A stretch of 64,000 bases of DNA from Tenacibaculum skagerrakense (lineage in GTDB: Bacteria; Bacteroidota; Bacteroidia; Flavobacteriales; Flavobacteriaceae). Below, in pieces: positions 9,466 to 17,505 of the stretch. The notes under the pieces were generated by a model. That model ran no database searches. It was not told the DNA's origin and saw only the letters and a list, made by a program, of their open reading frames with translations. Made by a program: the position numbers and the translations under genes. The stretch is taken from contig NZ_SLXM01000007.1 of NCBI RefSeq assembly GCF_004345825.1, positions 186,001 to 250,000 of the forward strand, written 5' to 3'. Each line of letters opens with the position of its first letter. The stretch's first letter is position 1.

Positions 9466-11618
9466 TGAAGAAACACGAAAAAACATTATTTGAAGTTAAT
9501 ACGATCTTAGAGAAAGTTTCAACAATTCTAGATGCTGAAAGAAGCACCTTGTTTTTATTGAATGAGAAAGAATCTACCTTAGATAGTATTGTAGCACAAG
9601 GAGTTGAAAACGTTATTATTTCTGTTCCTAAAAACTCAGGTATCGTTTGGGATTCTTTTAATAAAGCTGCGCCTGTAATAGAAAATAATGTTCAAACCAA
9701 TAAACACTTCAATAATAAATTCGATAATAAGTTACAGTTTTTAACAAAATCGGTAGTATGTGTTCCTGTGTTTAACGATAAAGAGGAAGTTGTAGGAATT
9801 TTACAATGCTTAAATAAAAAAACAGGTGAGTTTAAGCCTAAAGACATTAGAGTATTAAATAGTTTTTCTGCAGCAATTCAGTTAATTATTAAGAATAGTG
9901 AATTGTATTATGCTAGTGAACATTTAAAGAATAACTTTTCTTCACTATTAGAAGTTTTCAAGGTAGTTTCTTCAGAGCTTAATTTGAATAAGCTTATTCC
10001 GCTTATTATGAATAAGGCTGCTGAAATTACAAATGCAGATAGAAGTTCTTTATTCTTAGTAGATGAAGAAACGGATGAATTATGGACAATATTTGCTAAA
10101 GGCCTAGAAAATAATGTAGTTCGAACAAATAAGGGAATAGTTGCTAGCGTTGCAAAAAGTAAAAAAGCACTAATTGTTAACGATCCTTACAGTCACCCAG
10201 ATTTTAATCCAGCAGTAGATAAAAAAACGGGTTATACTACACGATCTATTTTAAGTGTACCTGTATTCAATTCTGAAAATGAAGTTTTAGGAGTTATTCA
10301 GTCTATCAATAAACACAAAGGAGCTTTTGATCAAGAGGATTTAGATATTCTAACAGGATTTGCAAGTCAGATTAAAATAGCCATCGAAAATGCTAAGCTA
10401 TTTGACCAAATTCAAGGGATGAAAAACTACTTAAACATTTTAGTTCAAAACCTTGATAACGGTATTATTACCATCGATAATTCTTTAAAGATTAAAACGG
10501 CTAACAATCAGTTTTATAAGATTTTTGATGTAAATGAAGCATCAAGTATTATCGATAAAAAAATCAATGAAATAGCATTCTTCGATAATGCAATAAAAGA
10601 GTTATGCTTGGAAACTTTAATCTCAGGCAAAAAATCGTATCAGGAGAATTTTGAACTGCATATATCTGAAACTAAATCAATCACGTTCAATATTAGTATT
10701 CTTCCAATGAAGGATGTTAAAGATAATAATGTTGGCGTAATTTTAGTTTTTAACGATTTAACAAAAGAAAAAAGAATCCAATCTAACTTAAGTAGATACA
10801 TACCTCAACACTTGGTAAATGAAGTGATGAACAGAGATAATTTATCTGCTTTAAAAGGTAAATATTCAAAGTGTAGTATTCTGTTTTCTGATATCAGAAA
10901 CTTTACCACGTTAACAGAGAAAATTGGTGCCATAGAAATTGTAAAGCTGTTGAATAATTACTTTGAAGCAATGATTTCTCTAGTGTATAAATATGATGGT
11001 ATTTTAGATAAATTCATCGGAGATGCAATCATGTCTGTTTTTGGAATTCCGTACGCAAACATTTCTGACAGTAAAAATGCAGTAAACTGTGCTTTAGAAA
11101 TGTTAGGAATACTAAAAAACCTGAATGAAGAAAATAAACTTTCTCCAAACATTCATATAGGTTTAGGAATTAGTACAGGAAATGTAGTTTCAGGAAATAT
11201 TGGTTCTGAAAAAAGATTTGAATATACGGTTATTGGAGACTCGGTAAACTTAGCTGCTAGATTAGAAAGTGCTACCAAAACGTACAATATAGATTTGTTA
11301 ATTTGCGAACAAACCTATGATGAAATTAAGGATGAGTTTTATTGTAGACAAATAGATACTATTTACGTTAAAGGAAAGCAATTTCCAGTAAATATCTTTA
11401 CTGTAATTAAGAGTAAAAAAGAAAAACTTACTGAAGAAGAAATAACTTTTAACACTGCATTCTCAAAAGGTTTAGCTTGCTATAAACAAGAAGATTACAA
11501 AACTGCTACTACGTATTTTTTAACGGCAAAAAAAATCAATCAAGAAGATGGTCCTACCTCTGTTTTTATTGAAAAATGTACTAGTTTTTTAGTAGAACCA
11601 GGAAACGTTCAATGTTAA
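9465..11618 (+). CDS. Adenylate cyclase with tandem GAF and PAS domains (class III)
   Basis: 717 residues, soluble. GAF-A (about 5-150) contains NKFDNKLQFLTKSV, similar to the NKFD/E signature of GAF domains that bind cyclic nucleotides in PDE2 and CyaB. GAF-B (about 160-310) and a PAS domain (about 320-430) follow. The class III cyclase domain (about 455-650) shows metal-binding Asp476 and Asp520, Lys516 before the second Asp, Thr588 in YTVIGD, and the N/R pair in NLAARLE. Lys/Thr at the purine-specifying positions favours ATP, hence cAMP. A short TPR-like tail follows. It overlaps the HExxH gene by one base. It may sense cAMP by its own GAF domain (inference). Confidence 0.87.
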   Translation: MKKHEKTLFEVNTILEKVSTILDAERSTLFLLNEKESTLDSIVAQGVENVIISVPKNSGIVWDSFNKAAPVIENNVQTNKHFNNKFDNKLQFLTKSVVCVPVFNDKEEVVGILQCLNKKTGEFKPKDIRVLNSFSAAIQLIIKNSELYYASEHLKNNFSSLLEVFKVVSSELNLNKLIPLIMNKAAEITNADRSSLFLVDEETDELWTIFAKGLENNVVRTNKGIVASVAKSKKALIVNDPYSHPDFNPAVDKKTGYTTRSILSVPVFNSENEVLGVIQSINKHKGAFDQEDLDILTGFASQIKIAIENAKLFDQIQGMKNYLNILVQNLDNGIITIDNSLKIKTANNQFYKIFDVNEASSIIDKKINEIAFFDNAIKELCLETLISGKKSYQENFELHISETKSITFNISILPMKDVKDNNVGVILVFNDLTKEKRIQSNLSRYIPQHLVNEVMNRDNLSALKGKYSKCSILFSDIRNFTTLTEKIGAIEIVKLLNNYFEAMISLVYKYDGILDKFIGDAIMSVFGIPYANISDSKNAVNCALEMLGILKNLNEENKLSPNIHIGLGISTGNVVSGNIGSEKRFEYTVIGDSVNLAARLESATKTYNIDLLICEQTYDEIKDEFYCRQIDTIYVKGKQFPVNIFTVIKSKKEKLTEEEITFNTAFSKGLACYKQEDYKTATTYFLTAKKINQEDGPTSVFIEKCTSFLVEPGNVQC

Positions 11619-11727
11619 ATTATTGTAGAACTCTAGTGTTGCTTTTGTCAGTGTTTTTGGCATTTTTATCGTAAGCGTTTTTAGGAACTTTAAAATGTAT
11701 AATGAGGGTAATTCTAAACGTAAAACA

Positions 11728-12069
11728 ATGGAGCCAACAGAAGAACAAAAAGTATTCAAACAGATAATTGTTGAAGCATGGGAGAATCCTGACTTCAAAG
11801 AAGAGCTAATGAACTCGCCTTTGGAAGCTATCCAACAATTAACCGGAAAAACATTAATTATCCCAGAAGGAAAAACCTTTGTAGTAAAAGATCAATCAAA
11901 TGAATCTATTATATATTTTAATATTCCTGCTAAACCTAATATGGAAGATGTTGAGTTAGACGATGATCAACTAGATATTGTAGCAGGTGGTGGTGGTGAA
12001 ACATTAGATCCACCAATCATTCTTTCACAGGAAAGTACAGGGATAACAGTTTCTGATGGAGGGAGTTAA
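11728..12069 (+). CDS. NHLP-family precursor peptide 1 (nitrile hydratase-like leader, GGGG core)
   Basis: About 113 residues from the ATG at 11728; an in-frame ATG at 11695 would add 11 residues, but the shorter form aligns with the other four precursors (MEPTEEQKVF versus MESTKENQLF). The leader resembles the nitrile hydratase alpha subunit: FKQIIVEAWENPDFKEEL, then EGKTFVVKDQ and YFNIPAKP. It ends DDQLDIVAGG, the expected C39 cleavage site. The proposed core starts with more glycines and is acidic and Ser/Thr-rich (about 25 residues, no Cys). The following cyclase gene starts inside its last 14 bases. Confidence 0.85.
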   Translation: MEPTEEQKVFKQIIVEAWENPDFKEELMNSPLEAIQQLTGKTLIIPEGKTFVVKDQSNESIIYFNIPAKPNMEDVELDDDQLDIVAGGGGETLDPPIILSQESTGITVSDGGS

Positions 12070-14101
12070 TAAAAAAGATTTTAAAGTGTGTGTTAAAGGG
12101 AAACATATAAAAATCAATTATGGGAAGTATTTTAAAAGAGTACTTCCTTTTTTTATTTTGATCGTAAATTCAATTTACGCTCAAGATAATGCTGTTGCTA
12201 TAAATTCCATTGCTGATAGCTTGTATAAATCAGGAAATCAGAAAATAAAGAAAGGAATATTTAAAGAGGCATTACAAGATTTCACAAAGAGTTTAGAGCT
12301 CTCAAAAAAAGAAAATAACAACGCTTTAGTTGGAGATTGCTTTAGTAAAATTGCAATATCTTATTATTACCAGGGAAAATATAATGATGCTTTTGAAGCT
12401 TTTGATGAAAGTATAACATACTACCAATTAACCGATAATAAAAAAGGGTTAGCTTCTTCTTTTAATAACCAAGGAGCTATTTACTATTATTTAGGGAATT
12501 ATCCTAAAGCGCTAGATCAATATAAAAAAGCACTTCAAATTCAAGAAAAGTTAGAGGATACTTCACAAATTGCAGGGACTACCAAAAACATTGGAAGTAT
12601 TTATATGGAGTTACAAGATTATGAAAGCGCAAAATCACATTTCGAATTATCAAAAAAATTATACACTTCTGTAGCTAACGAGAAACCGTTAATTCAGGTT
12701 TTAAATGGTTTGGGAGAAATGTATTTAAGAGATTCTAAATTTGAAGAAGCTCAAGAAAATTTTGAAACAGCTCTAGAATTGACAAAAAAATTTAATGATG
12801 AAAGAAGAGAAGTAGAAGTGTTATTTAATCTTGGAAAATTATATTACAAAAAACAAGATTATACAAAGGCATTATCGTTTTACAATGAGTCATTAACAAA
12901 AGCGTCAATCCAAAATAACGCACTATATGAAAGTAGTGCTATAATAGCTATTGGAACTTTACAAGAGCAAAAAGGAGAAGTATATGCAGCGATGCAAAAA
13001 TGTAAAGAAGGCTTACAAATAGCAACAAAACTTAAAGTAATATCTATTCAAGAAGAAGCTTGTAAATGTCTGTACAACGCATACAAATCTGCTAATAAAA
13101 ATAAAGATGCACTACTATATTTAGAAAAAATGCACCTTCTAAAAGATAGTCTAAACTTAAAGCAAACTTCCGATAAAATTTTAAAAATGAAGTTTGAAAA
13201 GGAAATGCTATTAGATAGTATTGCCAATGTTGAAAAAGAAAGAATAATTCAGTTAGCTCATAAAGAAGAAGTTGCGAAAAAGGAAAAGCAAAGAAACATG
13301 CTATTGGTAACAGGAGCCTTTATCATTTTAATAGCAGTTGCTTTGTGGAGCAGGCTTAATTTTACTAAAAAAGCCAAAGCTAGGTTGCAAGTAGAAAAAG
13401 ATCGCTCTGAACATTTACTCCATAATATTTTGCCAGAAGAGGTTGCAGATGAATTAAAAGAAAATGGGTATGTAAAAGCGCAGGATTTTGAAAAAGCATC
13501 CATATTATTTACTGATTTTAAATCGTTCACACAAACAGCTTCACTATTAACTCCTCAAGAATTAGTTGAAGAAATTAACGAATGTTTCAAAGCCTTCGAT
13601 TTAATAATGGGGAAATATGGGCTTGAAAAGATAAAAACTATTGGAGATGCGTACATGGCAGCTGGAGGATTGCCAAAACCAGATGCTAATGCAGTTAAGA
13701 AAATGATTTTAGCTGGATTAGAAATGCAAGATTTTATCAAAGTAAGAAAAAGAGAAAATCAACAAAAAGGTAAGCCAGCCTTTGATATGAGAGTAGGAAT
13801 TCATGTTGGCCCAATTGTAGCAGGAGTTGTAGGGGTAAAAAAGTTCCAGTATGATATTTGGGGAGACACGGTAAACACGGCTAGCCGAATGGAAAGCAAT
13901 GGAGCTATTGAAAAAGTTAACATTAGTAGTGCAACTTATGAACTTGTTAAGCATGACGAAGAATTGACTTTTGAATACCGAGGAGCAATAGAAGCTAAAG
14001 GAAAAGGAGCGCTAGAAATGTATTTTGTTTCTTTAAAATCAAGTAAATCAGTAAAAAAAATCCAAAAAAATAACGAATTGCAGTTTTCTCAGTCTCTTTG
14101 A
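12056..14101 (+). CDS. TPR-repeat membrane adenylate cyclase (class III)
   Basis: 681 residues. A hydrophobic stretch ending NSIYAQ (about residues 28-43) looks like a signal peptide, followed by about eight TPR units (45-385) likely in the periplasm, one membrane helix (about 415-433) and a cytoplasmic class III cyclase domain (about 470-655). Metal ligands are Asp487 (LFTDF) and Asp531 (TIGDAYM). Lys in EKIKTIGD and Asp in YDIWGD are the adenine-specifying pair, and NTASRME carries the catalytic N and R. The predicted product is cAMP. The gene lies between precursor 1 and precursors 2-5. The start overlaps precursor 1 by 14 bases; no other good start precedes the signal peptide. Confidence 0.87.
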   Translation: MEGVNKKDFKVCVKGKHIKINYGKYFKRVLPFFILIVNSIYAQDNAVAINSIADSLYKSGNQKIKKGIFKEALQDFTKSLELSKKENNNALVGDCFSKIAISYYYQGKYNDAFEAFDESITYYQLTDNKKGLASSFNNQGAIYYYLGNYPKALDQYKKALQIQEKLEDTSQIAGTTKNIGSIYMELQDYESAKSHFELSKKLYTSVANEKPLIQVLNGLGEMYLRDSKFEEAQENFETALELTKKFNDERREVEVLFNLGKLYYKKQDYTKALSFYNESLTKASIQNNALYESSAIIAIGTLQEQKGEVYAAMQKCKEGLQIATKLKVISIQEEACKCLYNAYKSANKNKDALLYLEKMHLLKDSLNLKQTSDKILKMKFEKEMLLDSIANVEKERIIQLAHKEEVAKKEKQRNMLLVTGAFIILIAVALWSRLNFTKKAKARLQVEKDRSEHLLHNILPEEVADELKENGYVKAQDFEKASILFTDFKSFTQTASLLTPQELVEEINECFKAFDLIMGKYGLEKIKTIGDAYMAAGGLPKPDANAVKKMILAGLEMQDFIKVRKRENQQKGKPAFDMRVGIHVGPIVAGVVGVKKFQYDIWGDTVNTASRMESNGAIEKVNISSATYELVKHDEELTFEYRGAIEAKGKGALEMYFVSLKSSKSVKKIQKNNELQFSQSL

Positions 14102-14161
14102 CATTTTTGTGCTAATTCCATAAAATATATTTACAACATAAAATAAAAACATAAATGTATT

Positions 14162-14503
14162 ATGGAATCTACTAAAGAAAATCAATTATTTAACACAATA
14201 GTTAAAAAGGCTTGGGAAGATGCAAACTTCAAGAATGAATTAATTCAAAATCCAGTTGAAGCGATCGAAAAACTAACTGGAGAAAAATTGGATTTACCTG
14301 AAGGTAAACAGGTGGTTGTAAATGACCAAACGAACACTTCTTATGTATACATCAATATACCAGCTAAACCTGAAATGGATGATTTACAATTAAGTGAAGA
14401 GCAATTAGAAGCTGTAGCAGGAGGTACTAGTATAGGTGATATTATTGATATTATTAGTGATATCTTAAAACCTTCATTACCAACGATTCCAAAAATTTTA
14501 TAG
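14162..14503 (+). CDS. NHLP-family precursor peptide 2
   Basis: 113 residues. The leader matches precursors 1 and 3: VKKAWEDANFKNELIQNP, VEAIEKLTGEKL, PEGKQVVVNDQ and YINIPAKPEM, ending EEQLEAVAGG. The proposed core after GG is about 27 residues, starts TSIGDIIDIISDIL and ends in a Pro-rich tail (PSLPTIPKIL). It has no Cys. The ATG follows an AT-rich leader and is 60 bases after the cyclase gene. Assignment to the leader family is firm; whether the core is modified is unknown. Confidence 0.87.
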   Translation: MESTKENQLFNTIVKKAWEDANFKNELIQNPVEAIEKLTGEKLDLPEGKQVVVNDQTNTSYVYINIPAKPEMDDLQLSEEQLEAVAGGTSIGDIIDIISDILKPSLPTIPKIL

Positions 14504-14573
14504 ATAAAAAGCAAATTAGAATTTAAACAAATTCTTAAAAAATAAATATTAACAACTTTAAATTTTTAAAAAG

Positions 14574-14936
14574 ATGAAATCAAATCAGCAAGAAGAATTA
14601 TTTCAAAAAGTGATTAGCGAAGCTTGGGAAAATGAAACTTTCAAGAAAGAATTATTAGAAAATCCAGTTGAAGCAATTGAAAAACTTACAGGTAAAACTT
14701 TACAAATTCCTGAAGGTAAGAAGTTTCTAGTAAGAGATCAAAGTGATGAATTAAATGTTTACATCAATATTCCAGCTAACAGAACAGTGGAAGATGCAGA
14801 ATTAAATGAAGAGCAATTAGAGCTAGTAGCTGGAGGTATTACAGGAGATGGTTGTGTTATCGGATTCCCAAATCCATTTGATATTATTTTCCCATTACCA
14901 TCACCAACATTTCCAACAAAACCAATTGAATACTAA
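14574..14936 (+). CDS. NHLP-family precursor peptide 3 (Pro/Phe-rich core with one Cys)
   Basis: 120 residues. The leader is the closest relative of precursor 2 (AWENETFKKELLENPVEAIE, then EGKKFLVRDQ and YINIPANR) and ends EEQLELVAGG. The predicted core is about 34 residues with a single Cys (GDGCVIGFPNPF) and repeated Pro, Phe and Ser, ending KPIEY. A single Cys rules out an internal disulfide or lanthionine with another Cys. No modification enzyme is visible that would clearly act on this core. It is 70 bases after precursor 2. Confidence 0.87.
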   Translation: MKSNQQEELFQKVISEAWENETFKKELLENPVEAIEKLTGKTLQIPEGKKFLVRDQSDELNVYINIPANRTVEDAELNEEQLELVAGGITGDGCVIGFPNPFDIIFPLPSPTFPTKPIEY

Positions 14937-14968
14937 AAAATAAGTTATTAAAATAATACATTGAAAAG

Positions 14969-15319
14969 ATGAAATTAACATTAGAACAACAACAAAAAGG
15001 ACAAGAAATTTATAGTGAGTTAGTGCAAAAATCTTGGGATAGTGCAGAATTCAAAAATGAATTAATTAATAATCCAGAAGCTACTATTTCAGAAGTAATC
15101 GGAAAAGAATTTAAAGGAAATGTAGTAGTATGTGATCAAACAGATCCAGAAACTATTTACATTAATATACCTAGAAAAGTTAGTACTGATGATTTGGAAT
15201 TATCTGATGAGCAATTAGAAATGGTATCTGGAGGAGATATATTAATAGCAGCAGGAATTGGATTTATGGCAGGAGTTGCATTTATGGGAGCTGCTGCAGC
15301 TGTTAAAGCAATTTTATAA
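14969..15319 (+). CDS. NHLP-family precursor peptide 4 (hydrophobic Gly/Ala core)
   Basis: 116 residues. The leader is a more diverged version of the family (LVQKSWDSAEFKNELINNP, then VVVCDQ and YINIPRKV), ending DEQLEMVSGG. The core of about 27 residues is a single hydrophobic segment (DILIAAGIGFMAGVAFMGAA, ending VKAIL) with GxxxG-like spacing. It looks like a membrane-inserting bacteriocin of the class II or circular type rather than a heavily modified peptide (inference). It pairs closely with precursor 5, 30 bases downstream. Confidence 0.87.
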   Translation: MKLTLEQQQKGQEIYSELVQKSWDSAEFKNELINNPEATISEVIGKEFKGNVVVCDQTDPETIYINIPRKVSTDDLELSDEQLEMVSGGDILIAAGIGFMAGVAFMGAAAAVKAIL

Positions 15320-15349
15320 TAAAAAATAGTAAACTAAATAAGGATAAAG

Positions 15350-15724
15350 ATGAAAGTTACAGTAGAAGAAAATAAAATGGGTCAACAGTTGTACTCAGAT
15401 TTAGTACAAAAAGCTTGGGATAGCGCTTCTTTTAAAGAACAGTTAATAGCTAATCCAAGAGCAACAATAGCGGCACACTTAGGAAAAGAAAACACACCTT
15501 CTAGACCAGGTGAAAAAAACTTGATTGTAGAAGATCAAACAGATACTTCAATCATTTATTTAAACATTCCAGCCAAGCCAAGTTTAGATGATTTAGAATT
15601 ATCAGACGAAGAGTTACAAATGATATCAGGAGGTGATATAACTCTTGCTGTTGGAGCTGCTTATGTTGTAGGTTTTGCTGTTGGAGCTGCGGCTACTTAT
15701 CTTACAGCTAAATATATATTATAA
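15350..15724 (+). CDS. NHLP-family precursor peptide 5 (hydrophobic Gly/Ala core)
   Basis: 124 residues. The leader is most like precursor 4 (LVQKAWDSASFKEQLIANP, then LIVEDQ and YLNIPAKP), ending EELQMISGG. The core of about 29 residues is hydrophobic (DITLAVGAAYVVGFAVGAAA, ending TAKYIL), again with glycine zipper-like spacing. Both precursors 4 and 5 begin with Asp-Ile after GG and end in a Lys-x-Ile-Leu or Tyr-Ile-Leu tail, which suggests a recent duplication or a two-peptide product. It is the last gene of the operon, with a terminator 7 bases downstream. Confidence 0.87.
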   Translation: MKVTVEENKMGQQLYSDLVQKAWDSASFKEQLIANPRATIAAHLGKENTPSRPGEKNLIVEDQTDTSIIYLNIPAKPSLDDLELSDEELQMISGGDITLAVGAAYVVGFAVGAAATYLTAKYIL

Positions 15725-15730
15725 AAAATA

Positions 15731-15765
15731 AAAAGCCAAAATTTTAATTATTATTTTGGCTTTTT
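15731..15765 (+). terminator. Rho-independent terminator of the peptide/export operon
   Basis: A 12-bp perfect stem (AAAAGCCAAAAT at 15731-15742 with ATTTTGGCTTTT at 15753-15764) with a 10-base loop, ending in a T run. It follows precursor 5 by 6 bases. Confidence 0.87.
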
Positions 15766-15781
15766 AAAAAGATAATTTTTC

Positions 15782-15961
15782 ATGAAATTTAAATTACAGA
15801 CAGAGCCAGTAATGATTATTATGATGATGGTAATAATATTAGCATCCTTATATAGAAACTTTAATTTTAAAACTTCAAAATTCGAGCCATTTTGGCAAAG
15901 TATGATTTACATACTAGCGTTAGTTATTGGTGTTTTATTGTTACTTCGTAAAAAGAGTTAA
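15782..15961 (+). CDS. Small two-helix membrane protein (59 aa)
   Basis: ATG at 15782 opens a 59-residue frame ending TAA at 15961. It holds two hydrophobic segments (about residues 10-23 and 41-55) separated by a short polar loop with basic and aromatic residues, and ends in RKKS. The length and topology fit a membrane miniprotein, for example a self-immunity peptide for the neighbouring bacteriocin-like precursors, but I recognise no family. It begins 17 bases after the operon terminator, so it would need read-through or its own promoter. Coding status rests on the open frame and clear membrane pattern. Confidence 0.5.
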   Translation: MKFKLQTEPVMIIMMMVIILASLYRNFNFKTSKFEPFWQSMIYILALVIGVLLLLRKKS

Positions 15962-16125
15962 AAGTAACAGGTTATAAGAATCTTATAAGTACAGTTATTC
16001 AATTTCAGTAGCATAATTTTTATAAGCTTAATCGTCTTAAATTAAGTATTTCTAGTTTTATATAAATGTGTTATAAGTGTAAGAAAATAGTATTCTCTAT
16101 TTCTTTAAACATCTATAATATCATG

Positions 16126-16182
16126 AACCGAATTAATATTAAATCATGCAAAGTGTTTAATATCAATTCGGTTATTTTTTTT
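16126..16182 (+). terminator. Long hairpin with T-tract (terminator or leader attenuator)
   Basis: AACCGAATTAATATTAAA (16126-16143) pairs with TTTAATATCAATTCGGTT (16156-16173), 17 of 18 positions, loop 12 bases, followed by ATTTTTTTT. It ends 19 bases before the glycosyltransferase ATG, so it could be the terminator of the upstream small gene or an attenuator of the downstream gene. The preceding 160 bases show no gene. Confidence 0.7.
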
Positions 16183-16200
16183 AAAAATATAATTTAAAAG

Positions 16201-17337
16201 ATGAAAATTTTAAGTATTCCTTATATAAATGGTGGGTTGTCTCACTTTTTACCGCTGTATGTTTTGAACAATAAGTTGATAAAGGGTATGGAGGTAACTA
16301 ATTCTTTTTTAGTTAATAAAGGAGTTCAGAGGTTTCTGGAAATCAAAAAGATTCCTTTTGTTTCTACTAATTATATGTTAGATGAAAGGTTGATTAATAA
16401 TTTAGACATAGCTAGAATTAATCAACGAATTTTTGAAATGGAAACAGAGGCTTTTGATATTACAAAACCCGATATAGTTATAGAAGATGGCTCTTTCATC
16501 ACCCCAATAATTGCTGAACAGAGAAGTATACCCAGGATTTCAATACAACGCACAGGGATTTTTAGATCTATTGATACAAAATATAGAATTAGTAGCCATG
16601 TACATTCAATGCAGCAAAGGAAGGATAAAAAAAAGGTAAATGATTCTGATATCAGTTTTCTAGAACAATATTCTAATTCAAAAGCTAAAATTATTCCTGG
16701 TATCCCATCAATAGAGTGTTTACCCGATAATATCAAAAATAAAGAATCCTATTTCTATTCAGGACCATTAATTATAAAGGATAAACCTTCACAAAATTTG
16801 TTAGATCGATTAAACAAGTTTTTAGATAGAAATAATAAAAAACGTATTGTTTTTATTACTACAGGGACTATTGATAGGACTCCAATAAATCAATATATAG
16901 AGTATTTTTTAAAGAAAAACTATGCCGTAATTACCACATGCAATTGTAAAATTGATGAAGTATATAAAGAATCTGTTTTTTACAATCAATTACTTCCGTT
17001 ACATCATGTTTGTAGTATTTCGAGCTTGGTAATTCATCAATGTGGATCAGGGATGTATCATTACCCTATAATGAATAAAGTACCGTCCATAACAGTTGGG
17101 ACTAGGTGCTACGATAGAGAAGATATAGCACAAAGACTGCAGAATTTAAAAGTTTCAGGTCATATTCCTCATCCAGATGATAATGCTAACTATTGGAATA
17201 TTTTTAAAGAAAAGGTTGATAAGTTTGAAAAAAATGAATTAGTTGATTTTAACAAATTAAAAGAACTAAAAGAGGAAATTAATAATACTAGCTTAAATTT
17301 TCAAATAGATAAAGTTATTCAATTTACTCTCAGCTAA
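16201..17337 (+). CDS. GT1/MGT-like glycosyltransferase (GT-B fold)
   Basis: 378 residues. The N-terminus (NGGLSHFLPLYVL, His15) resembles the acceptor-side start of UDP-glycosyltransferases where a His acts as base. The C-terminal half carries FITTGTIDRT, then HQCGSGMYHYP with His279 and Gly284, matching the HxGxGT donor-binding loop of GT1 enzymes, although the usual HGG is HQCG. No membrane segment. It sits between the precursor operon and an oxygenase gene, so a role in tailoring the exported peptides or another small product is possible but unproven. Sugar and acceptor cannot be read from sequence. Confidence 0.68.
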   Translation: MKILSIPYINGGLSHFLPLYVLNNKLIKGMEVTNSFLVNKGVQRFLEIKKIPFVSTNYMLDERLINNLDIARINQRIFEMETEAFDITKPDIVIEDGSFITPIIAEQRSIPRISIQRTGIFRSIDTKYRISSHVHSMQQRKDKKKVNDSDISFLEQYSNSKAKIIPGIPSIECLPDNIKNKESYFYSGPLIIKDKPSQNLLDRLNKFLDRNNKKRIVFITTGTIDRTPINQYIEYFLKKNYAVITTCNCKIDEVYKESVFYNQLLPLHHVCSISSLVIHQCGSGMYHYPIMNKVPSITVGTRCYDREDIAQRLQNLKVSGHIPHPDDNANYWNIFKEKVDKFEKNELVDFNKLKELKEEINNTSLNFQIDKVIQFTLS

Positions 17338-17505
17338 GCCATAATAGACCCCAAATAAAAAGATTATTTTTTAGAATACTTATACTATTAAAATCTCTAG
17401 TTAATTGCCTGTTATAGCTATATAGCATTTAAAGACAGTTTTATCAGTTTTTTATGCATTTATATAGTCTTTTATGAAAGTAACTTTACTGAAAATAAAA
17501 GAAAT

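Noticed and set aside
11589..11798. Minus-strand frame across the start of precursor 1
   Set aside because: It overlaps the end of the cyclase and the precursor leader on the other strand and shows no recognisable domain.
14518..14535. AT-only 7-bp hairpin between precursors 2 and 3
   Set aside because: The stem is nearly all A/T and has no T run; in this AT-rich spacer such pairings arise by chance.
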